Positions 8,927 through 17,176 of a DNA stretch of 64,000 nt are shown in pieces (within the stretch, counting starts at the first letter, position 1; every line of letters begins with the position of its first letter). The position numbers and the translations under genes were made by a program. The notes below the pieces were generated by a model. The model was not told the origin of the DNA. It did no database searches and saw only the letters and a list, made by a program, of their open reading frames with translations. Origin of the DNA: Bacillota bacterium (lineage in GTDB: Bacteria > Bacillota > Clostridia > Lachnospirales > Lachnospiraceae); the NCBI GenBank assembly GCA_023391695.1, contig JAEWAK010000060.1, positions 1-64,000 of the forward strand, given 5' to 3'.

Positions 8927-9559
8927 ATGGCAAAGCAGATCGAAGGAGTTTATGAGAAGGTATATGAATGTGCAAAAACAGAATTCCTTAGTAAAGGCTT
9001 TAAGGATGCATCTTTGCGTTCAATCGCATTGGCGGCCGGTACCAGCACCGGTTCGATTTATACCCGTTTTCATAACAAGGAAGGTCTGTTTCATGCCTTA
9101 GTTTCTCCGGTAGTAGAAGAGTTAAGTGACTGGTTTATAACTGTACAGGAATCCTTCCATCAAAAGGATGCGGATTATCAGAAACGGAACATGCTGGAGT
9201 ATAGCGGAGCGGAAGCGGAGCAGTTAGTGTCCTATATTTATGAACATTATGATGTTTTTAAACTGCTTTTGGAATGCTCTGAAGGTACGGAGTTTTCAGA
9301 TTTTCTGAATCAAATGGTAGAGATAGAAATGGAGTACACGGTTAAGTATCTGGACTGTACGGGAGATGATGCAATCAGGAAGGGGAATATCAATCCTGAA
9401 TTTCTCCATATTGTAACCAGTGCCTATTTCTCCGGTATTTTTGAAATAGTGCGTCATGACATGAAGAGAGAGGATGGCATGCTTTATGCGAAACAGCTCA
9501 GGGAATTTTATTATGGGGGTTTTGCAAGAATCTATAACTGGAAAGATCAGAGCATGTAA
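8927..9559 (+). CDS. TetR-family regulator of the downstream ABC exporter
   Basis: A 210-residue TetR-type repressor. The DNA-binding part is SLRSIALAAGTSTGSIYTRF, followed by HNKEGLFHALV, then a helical effector domain. An upstream in-frame ATG at 8891 lies inside the operator palindrome and lacks a ribosome site; GGAAGGAG before 8927 fixes the start. It is followed by a small hairpin and then two ABC exporter genes on the same strand, a standard arrangement for a ligand-responsive efflux unit. The ligand is not predictable. Confidence 0.88.
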   Translation: MAKQIEGVYEKVYECAKTEFLSKGFKDASLRSIALAAGTSTGSIYTRFHNKEGLFHALVSPVVEELSDWFITVQESFHQKDADYQKRNMLEYSGAEAEQLVSYIYEHYDVFKLLLECSEGTEFSDFLNQMVEIEMEYTVKYLDCTGDDAIRKGNINPEFLHIVTSAYFSGIFEIVRHDMKREDGMLYAKQLREFYYGGFARIYNWKDQSM

Positions 9560-9562
9560 ATA

Positions 9563-9587
9563 TGCGGGTGAAACCCGCAATTTTTTC
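9563..9587 (+). terminator. terminator or attenuator between tetR and ABC genes
   Basis: TGCGGGT (9563-9569), a three-base loop and ACCCGCA (9573-9579) are followed by ATTTTTTC. This is a compact intrinsic terminator. Because the ABC genes begin only 40 bases later without an obvious second promoter, it may lower rather than abolish read-through. Confidence 0.75.
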
Positions 9588-9626
9588 AAATCACTGGTTA
9601 GCAGCAACTAACCTAAAGGAGGATTT

Positions 9627-11378
9627 ATGGAACAGAAAAAAGAGAGTCCCTTGAAAAGAATATGGGGATTGGCAGAGTCTCAGCATAGAAGGCTGAAGGT
9701 GTCGGTTTTATTGGCTGTCTTTGGTGTTGCAGGTGGATTTATTCCGTACTTTTGTGCCGGGAAAATCATAATTATGCTTCTTGCCGGCACGGCAGACAGG
9801 AGTAACTATATACCATGGCTTATTTTAGCACTGGCAGGAAGTATCGGGAAAGTATTGCTTTTAGCTGTTTCAACATCCCAGTCACATATTGGGACGTTTG
9901 CCGTGTTAGCAGAAGTAAGAAATAAATGTATACATAAGTTATCCTGTCTCTCCATGGGGACACTGCAGGAACAGTCAATAGGAAGGTGGAAGAGTATTCT
10001 GGTAGATCAGATTGAAAGTATGGAGACGACACTGGCTCATTTGCTTCCGGAAATGACTTCCAATATCCTGGCCCCGTTGGTGCTGATAATTGCTCTTTTT
10101 TGCATTGACTGGCGGCTTGCGCTGATTTCTCTTGCAACCTTGCCGGCAGGTATGATTTTTATGATGACGACCATGAAGACTTATCCCCAAAAATATCAGG
10201 AATCCGTACGGATAGGTAAAAATATGAATGATTCTATTGTAGAATATGTCAATGGAATCGAAGTAATCAAGGCATTCAATCAGGGAAAAGAGGCGTATAC
10301 CGGATATGTGGATGCGGTTAATGCAAATGCCGGTTTTTTTTATAACTGGATGAAAAGTGCACAGTTTGGGATGGCCTGCTACAGGAACATTTGCCCGGCG
10401 GTCTTAGTTGGCGTGTTGCCTCTTGGATTGGTATTTTATATCAACGGAAGCATATCCTCTTCTGCATTTATAATGGTTATGATCCTGTCTATGGGTATTG
10501 TAGGTCCCATTTTAGCCGCTTCCAACTTTGTAGATTCCCTTGCGCAGACAGGAACTATTATAGAATCCATAGAGACTATATTAAATGCAAAAGAACAGCA
10601 CCATCCCAAGGAGTATGTGAAGCTTCGGGAAATGGATATTGAAATGGAGCACGTTTCTTTTTCTTATGAGGAAGAGCGGGAAAGCGTATTAAACGATGTC
10701 AGTTTGGCCATCCGGCAGGGGACAGTGAATGCTTTTGTCGGTCCAAGCGGAAGCGGAAAATCGACGATCGCAAAATTAATTGCCGGCTTCTGGGATGTGG
10801 AAAAGGGCAGTATTCGTATTGGAGAAAAAAATATCAGACAGATTCCCCTTGCCCAGATATCCGATTGTATTGCTTATGTTTCCCAGGATAATTTCCTGTT
10901 CGATGATACCATTCGTGAAAATATCCTCATGGGAAGAGAAAATGCAACCGATAAAGAAGTAGAGGAAGTGGCGGAAAGGGCAGGCTGTGACGCGTTCATC
11001 CGAAAACTGGAGCATGGATATGATACGAGAGTAGGCGGGGCGGGAGCACATTTATCCGGGGGTGAGAGGCAAAGGATCACCATTGCAAGAGCCATGTTAA
11101 AGGATGCGCCCATCATAATTTTAGATGAAGCCACCGCATACATCGATCCGGAGAATGAAGCAATCATTCAGAAAGCAATTTCTAAGCTGGTACAGGGAAA
11201 AACGCTGATTATGATAGCGCACCGCCTGTCCACCATAACAGGTGCAGACCAGATTCTGCTTGTGGATCAGGGAAAAATCACTGCAAGGGGGACACATGCT
11301 AAGTTACTTGCAGAATCGGCTTTATATCAAAAGATGTGGGAAGCCCATATAGGAGTAAAGGATGGTGAACAGGCATGA
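9627..11378 (+). CDS. ABC transporter, permease-ATPase half A
   Basis: A 583-residue exporter half: six-helix membrane domain (about residues 20-310) fused to an ATPase domain (about 340-575). The ATPase has Walker A GPSGSGKST, signature LSGGERQR, Walker B IIILDEAT and the switch histidine in IAHRLST, so it should hydrolyse ATP. It resembles the YbtP/IrtA-like group of paired half-transporters that handle siderophores, peptides or drugs. TAAAGGAGG precedes the ATG. The stop overlaps the next start by 4 bases (ATGA), and the two products most likely form a heterodimer controlled by the upstream TetR. The substrate is unknown. Confidence 0.9.
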   Translation: MEQKKESPLKRIWGLAESQHRRLKVSVLLAVFGVAGGFIPYFCAGKIIIMLLAGTADRSNYIPWLILALAGSIGKVLLLAVSTSQSHIGTFAVLAEVRNKCIHKLSCLSMGTLQEQSIGRWKSILVDQIESMETTLAHLLPEMTSNILAPLVLIIALFCIDWRLALISLATLPAGMIFMMTTMKTYPQKYQESVRIGKNMNDSIVEYVNGIEVIKAFNQGKEAYTGYVDAVNANAGFFYNWMKSAQFGMACYRNICPAVLVGVLPLGLVFYINGSISSSAFIMVMILSMGIVGPILAASNFVDSLAQTGTIIESIETILNAKEQHHPKEYVKLREMDIEMEHVSFSYEEERESVLNDVSLAIRQGTVNAFVGPSGSGKSTIAKLIAGFWDVEKGSIRIGEKNIRQIPLAQISDCIAYVSQDNFLFDDTIRENILMGRENATDKEVEEVAERAGCDAFIRKLEHGYDTRVGGAGAHLSGGERQRITIARAMLKDAPIIILDEATAYIDPENEAIIQKAISKLVQGKTLIMIAHRLSTITGADQILLVDQGKITARGTHAKLLAESALYQKMWEAHIGVKDGEQA

Positions 11379-13108
11379 TAGAGATATTTAAAAAGATATG
11401 GCAGTTTGCCGGGAAAGAGCAGAATAATATTAAAAAATCGGTTTTGGTCGGATTTATATATGCCATATTTCACATGCTGCAGATCGGTGCAATCTTTTTG
11501 ACGGTAAAAGCGCTGGCAGCGGGTGCTGCTGATAAAAAAACAGTCTGGTATGTTCTGGCGCTGATGATCCTCAGTATTGCGGGTAAGATTGTGACAAATT
11601 ATTTTTCACAACTGCAGCAGACCCATGCCGGGTATTTTATGGCAGCCAATAAAAGGATCTATATCGGCAATAAAATGAAGCTGATTCCAATGGGCTTTTT
11701 TAATCAAAGCAGTCTTGGCAATATTACGGGTATCTGTACTACTGTTCTTGCCGATGTTGAGATGACCGCGCCTATGGTTATGGTTCTGACTTTAAGCGGA
11801 TTTATCACGACGCTTGTATTTACGGTCTATATGCTTATTTTTGACTGGAGAATGGGATTGATTGCAGTGACAGGAGTTGTGCTGTTTATGGCGGTAACCT
11901 CATCCATGGAGAAAAAATCAAGAAATACCGCTCCGAAAAGACAGCTGGCCCAGGCCGAACTGGTGGAAAATGTACTGGAAACGATCCAGGGGATCGGTAT
12001 TGTAAAATCCTTTAATCTAACGAAGCTGGATGATAAAAAAATTGACCGGGCCATTGATAAAAGCAGAAGTACGAATCTCGGAATGGAACAATTATTAACA
12101 CCATATACAATCCTGCAGGAATCCGTATTAAGAATTTTTAGTGTTATTATGATGGCAGCTGCACTGTTTTTTTATCTTAACGGCACTATGGAGCTTACCT
12201 ATGCACTGATGTTTATTGTAATTTCTTTTATCATCTTTGAGCAGATCGAGTCAGCCGGACATGGAATTGCAATTCTACGTGTCTGCGGCAGTTCCATTGA
12301 GCAGGCCAATCAGATGGATGATACCCCGGTAATGGACGAAAGGGGAAAAGACCTGTCACCGCAGTCTCATGATATTGTTCTGGAGCATGTTGATTTTTCC
12401 TATGAACAGCGCCAGATTTTAAAAGATATCAGTGTGAAGATGAAAGATAAGACCATGAATGCAATTATTGGGCCGAGCGGTTCCGGAAAGACAACGATCT
12501 GTAACCTGATTGGACGATTCTGGGATGTGGATAAAGGGAGAATCTTAATCGGAGGGACGGATATACGGGATTATACCTTGGAAGCTCTTATGAACCAGAT
12601 AAGTATGGTTTTTCAAAACGTCTATCTGTTTCATGACACCATTGAAAACAATATCCGGTTCGGCAATCCCAAGGCGACCAGACAGGAAGTCGTAGAAGCG
12701 GCAAAGAAGGCCTGCTGCCATGAGTTTATCCTTTCCCTTCCAAAGGATTATGATACGGTAATCGGAGAAAAGGGCTTCTCCCTTTCCGGAGGGGAAAAAC
12801 AGAGAATATCCATCGCAAGAGCGATTTTAAAGGATGCGCCCATTATTATTTTTGATGAGGCCACGGCTAACGTGGATCCGGAAAACGAAGACCATTTACA
12901 GAAAGCATTTGAAGAACTGACCAAGGATAAGACAATTATCATGATTGCCCACCGGTTAAAAACGGTTCGCCACGCCGACCAGATACTGGTAGTTGATGAC
13001 GGACGTATTGTTCAGAAGGGGAAACATGAAGACCTGATAAAGGAAGAAGGCATCTATAAGAGATTTGTATCGGAAAGAAAAGAAGCGGCTTCCTGGGGAG
13101 TTGTTTAA
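11375..13108 (+). CDS. ABC transporter, permease-ATPase half B
   Basis: A 577-residue partner of the preceding half-transporter with the same architecture. Walker A is GPSGSGKTT, signature LSGGEKQR, Walker B IIIFDEAT, and the H-loop IAHRLKT; the catalytic Glu is kept, so both ATP sites look competent. The membrane domain has EQIESAGHGIAILR near its end, typical of this exporter group. It is translationally coupled to the upstream gene, and a clear terminator follows. Direction of transport (export) is inferred from the exporter fold and from TetR control. Confidence 0.9.
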   Translation: MIEIFKKIWQFAGKEQNNIKKSVLVGFIYAIFHMLQIGAIFLTVKALAAGAADKKTVWYVLALMILSIAGKIVTNYFSQLQQTHAGYFMAANKRIYIGNKMKLIPMGFFNQSSLGNITGICTTVLADVEMTAPMVMVLTLSGFITTLVFTVYMLIFDWRMGLIAVTGVVLFMAVTSSMEKKSRNTAPKRQLAQAELVENVLETIQGIGIVKSFNLTKLDDKKIDRAIDKSRSTNLGMEQLLTPYTILQESVLRIFSVIMMAAALFFYLNGTMELTYALMFIVISFIIFEQIESAGHGIAILRVCGSSIEQANQMDDTPVMDERGKDLSPQSHDIVLEHVDFSYEQRQILKDISVKMKDKTMNAIIGPSGSGKTTICNLIGRFWDVDKGRILIGGTDIRDYTLEALMNQISMVFQNVYLFHDTIENNIRFGNPKATRQEVVEAAKKACCHEFILSLPKDYDTVIGEKGFSLSGGEKQRISIARAILKDAPIIIFDEATANVDPENEDHLQKAFEELTKDKTIIMIAHRLKTVRHADQILVVDDGRIVQKGKHEDLIKEEGIYKRFVSERKEAASWGVV

Positions 13109-13191
13109 AATGCAAGGTGTTAATGCATTCATAAGCAAAATATTCTTGCTTCCCAACCTGTAATTTGCTATAATATAATAGTGTTTCATCA

Positions 13192-13221
13192 GCATTCCCG
13201 GATGTCGGGAATGCTTTTCTT
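13192..13221 (+). terminator. terminator of the tetR-ABC operon
   Basis: GCATTCCCG (13192-13200), a five-base loop and CGGGAATGC (13206-13214) followed by TTTTCTT. It abuts the 128-bp repeat that follows. Confidence 0.8.
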
Positions 13222-13475
13222 ATGCAATAGGAAAATACGTCCTATTGCATAAAAAGCCCTCCGGGCAGGAGGCACATGACGCACTAAGGTATATTGTCAC
13301 TAAAGTGACAGCGCGTCAGCGCAGAGTCTGGCAAGCCAGACTCTTTCTTATGCAATAGGAAAATACGTCCTATTGCATAAAAAGCCCTCCGGGCAGGAGG
13401 CACATGACGCGCTAAGGTATATTGTCACTAAAGTGACAGCGCGTCAGCGCCAGAGTCTGGCAAGCCAGACTCTTT
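13219..13475. repeat. two tandem 128-bp copies of a four-hairpin element
   Basis: Copies 13219-13346 and 13347-13475 differ by one substitution and one inserted base. Each holds, in order, a 13-bp hairpin (TTATGCAATAGGA and its complement), a GC-rich hairpin around GCCCTCCGGGCAGGAGGC, a nested stem (TGACGCGCT with AGCGCGTCA enclosing GTCACT/AGTGAC) and a 22-bp palindrome (AGAGTCTGGC, AA, GCCAGACTCT). In copy 1 the nested stem has one mismatch; copy 2, nearest the next gene, is perfect. The array ends 40 bases before the diguanylate cyclase start. Nothing in it looks coding. Confidence 0.9.
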
Positions 13476-13515
13476 CTTATATTAGGAACAAAAATATTAT
13501 GTAAGGAACAACCCT

Positions 13516-15012
13516 ATGGAATGGATGAAGGAAGGATTAAAACTTTTAATAAGTCGCTCCGGCATAGAACAAAAAGAGTTCGAAAAGTATAACAGCCTGC
13601 TGGTTCTAAGCAGAATCCGCCTGATCTCTCTGGCTGATATTTTCCTGTCAGTTTTTTGGGCCTATATGGATTGGTCAATTGTAAATAATGGTGCCGGCGG
13701 GATTTATAGTGTAACTCTTATCGTAATGCACATAATCAGTGTAGTTGCTTCGGCTGCATTCTTAATTTTCTACAATCGGGTGGCCGGTAAGAGAGAGAAG
13801 AATTACCGCATCATATATAATGCTGCTAAGATATATGTATTTCTGTACATTCTTTTTGGGGCAATTTCTTCTGTTAACAGTCAAAGATATACCGGAAATA
13901 TTTATTCCTATATCATACTGGCACTGATTGCGGCGGTTGCCTTTACCTTAAAACCTTCTTTCATGCTTTTTGCATTCGGCGTGAATCATGTGATTTTCCT
14001 TATAGGTCTTGCTATTCTTTGCAGGGACACAAATCTGTTCCTTGCAAAACTGGTAAATGCTACGGTGCTGGCAGGTGCCGCATTTTTACTAGGCTTTATC
14101 TTTTACCGTCACAGGATGACGGAGTTTTTTTATCGAAAGAAATTAACGGAAAATGAAGAGAATTTTAAAAAACTTTTCTATGTAAATCCTTATCCTGTAT
14201 TTATTACAAGACTGGAGGACGGAAAGATTATCGAAGCAAATAAAAGGGCATGCAGCCTGATGGGAATTAATGCAGAGAGCTTTGATAAATTTAACGGATT
14301 TGACTGTTATATTAAGAATGACAGCAGACTGGCCCTCCAGGAAGAATTGAAGGAGCATACCAGTACATTAAACCGGATTGTAGAGTATGATTTTAATGGC
14401 AGGCGGATGTGGGTTACCGCAAATTATGAATTAATTGACTATCATGGCGAAAAGTGTATTTTAACGGGGATTATGGATATAACGGAAATCAGAAGAGCGG
14501 AGGAAGAACTGTCCCAGTATGCTTCGATGGATTCCTTAACCGGAATTCTGAACAGAAGAATGGGCTTTCAAAAACTGGAAGAGCTGCTGGAGGAAACCAA
14601 AGAAGATTTTCTGGAATTTGTACTCTGCTTTCTGGATATCAATAATTTGAAGTATGTAAATGATACCTTTGGTCACGGCGAAGGGGACCGTTATATTCTA
14701 ACCCTATGTGATATAATTAAAAATAAACTGAATGCGGAAGATATATTTTTCCGCATGGGTGGCGATGAGTTTATCATTGTATTCAGGAATAGGAACAGAT
14801 CCCAGGCAGAAAATATGTGGGCGGGGATTAAAAATGAGTTTGACAATAGAAATCTGCAGGGAGAATTTCCCTATAACATTATGGCAAGTCATGGGTTATT
14901 ATATTATTGCTCCGGCATGGATATAGATTTAGAGCAGATAATTGAAAAGGCAGATAAGCAGATGTATGAAGAAAAACAAAGGTTTAAGAAAGAATATCAT
15001 ATCAAGGCTTAA
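13516..15012 (+). CDS. membrane diguanylate cyclase with PAS domain
   Basis: A 498-residue signalling enzyme that should make cyclic di-GMP. Residues about 30-200 contain six hydrophobic helices, about 210-330 a PAS sensor domain (NPYPVFITRLEDGKIIEANK), and about 335-495 a GGDEF domain. The active site RMGGDEF (Gly415-Phe419) is intact, as are DSLTGILNRR and FLDINNLKYVND. The inhibitory RxxD site normally five residues before GGDEF reads NAED, so product feedback is probably lost. The start at 13516 follows a weak AAGGAACAA ribosome site. It sits directly behind the 128-bp repeats; any c-di-GMP effector must be elsewhere. Confidence 0.92.
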   Translation: MEWMKEGLKLLISRSGIEQKEFEKYNSLLVLSRIRLISLADIFLSVFWAYMDWSIVNNGAGGIYSVTLIVMHIISVVASAAFLIFYNRVAGKREKNYRIIYNAAKIYVFLYILFGAISSVNSQRYTGNIYSYIILALIAAVAFTLKPSFMLFAFGVNHVIFLIGLAILCRDTNLFLAKLVNATVLAGAAFLLGFIFYRHRMTEFFYRKKLTENEENFKKLFYVNPYPVFITRLEDGKIIEANKRACSLMGINAESFDKFNGFDCYIKNDSRLALQEELKEHTSTLNRIVEYDFNGRRMWVTANYELIDYHGEKCILTGIMDITEIRRAEEELSQYASMDSLTGILNRRMGFQKLEELLEETKEDFLEFVLCFLDINNLKYVNDTFGHGEGDRYILTLCDIIKNKLNAEDIFFRMGGDEFIIVFRNRNRSQAENMWAGIKNEFDNRNLQGEFPYNIMASHGLLYYCSGMDIDLEQIIEKADKQMYEEKQRFKKEYHIKA

Positions 15013-15098
15013 AAGAAGTAATATCTATCGGGCTCGGAAGTTATTTTAGGGCAGAAGTAATGGACAAGTATGATAAATGCATAAGAAACATCACATAT

Positions 15099-15136
15099 GG
15101 GAGACCGACAGTAATGATATGTTACTGTCGGTCTCC
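15099..15136. terminator. strong bidirectional hairpin between convergent genes
   Basis: GGAGACCGACAGTAA (15100-15114) pairs perfectly over 15 bp with 15122-15136 across a 7-base loop. It lies between the diguanylate cyclase (rightward) and the anti-sigma-like gene (leftward). T-runs are weak, so it is more a transcript-end hairpin than a textbook terminator. Confidence 0.6.
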
Positions 15137-15174
15137 GGTAAGAAGATGGTTTTAATGGATTTTAGAAATTAAGA

Positions 15175-16200
15175 CTATTTTATTAATGAAAAGTCAAAAG
15201 TATTTGAAAAAGATTCCAAATCGGAAGATGTGATCTTGCCATTATCATCAAGAAATCCATGTTCAGTTCCTGCCAATACATTAATTGTGATAAAGGAATC
15301 ACCTAAATCAGCGATTATCAAGGCTTTACCAGGGCTGATAGCCAGATTAACGGTTATACCGCCGGTTGTTGTATAGCTCCATTCCTCATAATCCTTTATA
15401 CTGCCAATATTTAAGATTGTATCGGTAAAGGCTCCTTTCCTGCAATTCATGAACTGATAATCAATTTTCAGGCCGTTATCTAAATTGGCACACCCATCGA
15501 AATGAAAGGTGCCGTCCTCGTACATGTAGGTACTGTAGGCAGTATTTGCCGTGCCTAAGAAATTACCGGAACCGGCCTTTTGAATCAGTTCGTCGGTATT
15601 CGTAATATCTATTATTGAACTGTGAAGAGAAAGATTATATTTCTTTACAATTTCATCAAGTTTATCTGCCATTTCCTGAGTATATACCAAATACAGATCA
15701 TATTTGGAATCCAGACCAGTCGGGCCGTTGCCTACCTGTGCCAGAAGGGCTCCGTCCCGGTCATAGTTTTCGCGGAAATTGGTCCATTCGGCTACGGCTT
15801 TACTTTCATTGGTATCAGCAAAACCCTGGAGTGAAATGTATTCATACGGGGAAGCCAATGGCTCCTCAGTTACACTGTTTTCTGAAGCAGCATTGTCATC
15901 CATGGATTCTGAAATATTATTCTGAGGCTTGTTATTTACATCAGAACTATTATTCCGGCTGACATTGCCGTCAGCAGTGGTGGTGTTTATATTTCCGATA
16001 AGCATATCTTTCAGACCAAACATATTTGATGCATATACGGATGAAGAAGTAATCAAAATAATGCAGGCAGCGGCTGCAGCGGCTACTATTTTATTGATGC
16101 GTTTTTGTTTGATTTTCATTTTTTTATAATCCTCCAAATTAAAGCTTTTTGTGGTATGTAATTGTGAAAAAGCGGCTTTATAAAAATCTTTGTCATTCAT
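15175..16200 (-). CDS. membrane protein with extracytoplasmic domain, probable anti-sigma partner
   Basis: A 341-residue protein with a cytoplasmic N-terminus of about 33 residues, one membrane helix (about 35-58, IVAAAAAACIILITSSSVYA), a Ser/Asn-rich linker and a large outer domain (about 115-340) of no recognised family. It overlaps the ECF sigma gene by 8 bases in the same direction, the classic arrangement for an anti-sigma factor. The short N-terminal segment is smaller than a normal zinc anti-sigma domain and has no HxxxCxxC motif. The role as a sigma regulator is therefore inferred from context; the outer domain may instead be the envelope sensor or output. Confidence 0.65.
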   Translation of the reverse strand: MNDKDFYKAAFSQLHTTKSFNLEDYKKMKIKQKRINKIVAAAAAACIILITSSSVYASNMFGLKDMLIGNINTTTADGNVSRNNSSDVNNKPQNNISESMDDNAASENSVTEEPLASPYEYISLQGFADTNESKAVAEWTNFRENYDRDGALLAQVGNGPTGLDSKYDLYLVYTQEMADKLDEIVKKYNLSLHSSIIDITNTDELIQKAGSGNFLGTANTAYSTYMYEDGTFHFDGCANLDNGLKIDYQFMNCRKGAFTDTILNIGSIKDYEEWSYTTTGGITVNLAISPGKALIIADLGDSFITINVLAGTEHGFLDDNGKITSSDLESFSNTFDFSLIK

Positions 16201-16663
16201 TTTTCCAAACCTCCTTTAATTGGTCTCTTGCACGAGAAAGCCTGGTAGTAACAGCGGATACTTTTATTTTCAGCATCTTGGCGATTTCTTTGACTGAAAA
16301 ATCTTCATAATAATATAAATATAAAACGGTACGGTACTTTTCCGGTAATCCCATGACTGCCTCATACAGGTCTTCCTGTTCTTTTTGCTCAAAAGCAGTT
16401 GTTACAGAGATATCCTCAAGTGTGATATTCCTGGTTTTCCAGGAACTTTTTAATAGATTTTTACAGGTATTAATAGTTACCCGTATCAGCCAGTATCTGG
16501 CATGGTCATCACTTGCGAATTGTTTATTTGTTATATATAATTTCATAAAGACATCCTGTACTATATCATCTGCATCATATGTGTTGCCTAAATAACTTAA
16601 TGCTATTCGAAACACGGTATCTTTATACTTTTCTGCAAGCACAAGAAAAATATCGTGCTCCAA
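16193..16663 (-). CDS. ECF-type RNA polymerase sigma factor
   Basis: An extracytoplasmic-function sigma factor directing RNA polymerase to stress or envelope promoters. Region 2 (FRIALSYLGNTYDADDIVQD, then VFMKLY) and region 4 (MGLPEKYRTVLYLYYYEDFS with KEIAKMLKIKVSAVTTRLSR) are both clear. AGGAGG lies inside the longest frame (which would start at 16714), with TTG codons 5 and 8 bases later, so the start is most likely TTG at 16663 (about 156 residues; product MLEHDIFLVLAEKY). The gene is translationally coupled to the downstream membrane partner. Confidence 0.88.
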   Translation of the reverse strand: MEHDIFLVLAEKYKDTVFRIALSYLGNTYDADDIVQDVFMKLYITNKQFASDDHARYWLIRVTINTCKNLLKSSWKTRNITLEDISVTTAFEQKEQEDLYEAVMGLPEKYRTVLYLYYYEDFSVKEIAKMLKIKVSAVTTRLSRARDQLKEVWKNE

Positions 16664-16800
16664 CAAAACCACCTCCTGTATTTTGAAAGCTTTCATCAAT
16701 AATACACTTATCAAGCCAGATTTGTCACAATAATTTTTTATTTTTTAATTATATCATTACAAGCCGGTCAGAGATACAAACTTAATTTCCCAAGAGAGAA

Positions 16801-16845
16801 AACCCAAGGCATTAGAATCTCAAATTCTGATACCTTGGGTTTTAT
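16801..16845. other. 18-bp imperfect hairpin upstream of the sigma gene, function unknown
   Basis: AACCCAAGGCATTAGAAT pairs with ATTCTGATACCTTGGGTT (16 of 18) and is followed by TTTATAT on the plus strand. It lies between divergent genes (sigma factor leftward, sensor kinase rightward), so it ends no annotated transcript. It could terminate an unseen short RNA or be a relic. Confidence 0.5.
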
Positions 16846-17024
16846 ATATCTTTCCTTTGTAAAATTCTATGAGAAGGAGTCTTGTGAATTTTATGTTAAA
16901 ATGTTACAAAAATAATATCATTATATATACTTGTTTCATTTAAATCCATATGGTAGATTTATAGTACAAGTAGATTGTTTGTGTATAATTGCATATTGAT
17001 ATACGACACGGGAGGTACATATGG

Positions 17025-17150
17025 ATGAATTTGGGTAAGAACAGCAGCGTTTGGCATCTTTCTTCCAGGAAATCTGCAATCATTGAGAAACGGATCAATT
17101 CTGAGAGACAGATTGAAGAACTGGCCGAAGCAACAGATGCAAGATTTTGA
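17025..17150 (+). CDS. 41-residue small ORF upstream of the sensor kinase
   Basis: A short frame, MNLGKNSSVWHLSSRKSA..., ends AEATDARF. It has a strong GGGAGGT ribosome site at 17010-17016, 8 bases before the ATG. The stop is 26 bases before the kinase start, so it would be the first gene of that operon. It is polar and charged with no signal or membrane helix, and I recognise no family. An overlapping five-codon frame (MDEFG) starts 4 bases earlier but with worse spacing. It could be a real small protein or a translated leader that tunes kinase expression. Confidence 0.5.
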   Translation: MNLGKNSSVWHLSSRKSAIIEKRINSERQIEELAEATDARF

Positions 17151-17176
17151 CCAAAATACGACGGAGAGGATATCAT

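Noticed and set aside
13219..13475. CRISPR-like array
   Set aside because: The two 128-bp copies are directly abutting with no variable spacers, and each is internally hairpin-rich; it is a tandem duplication.
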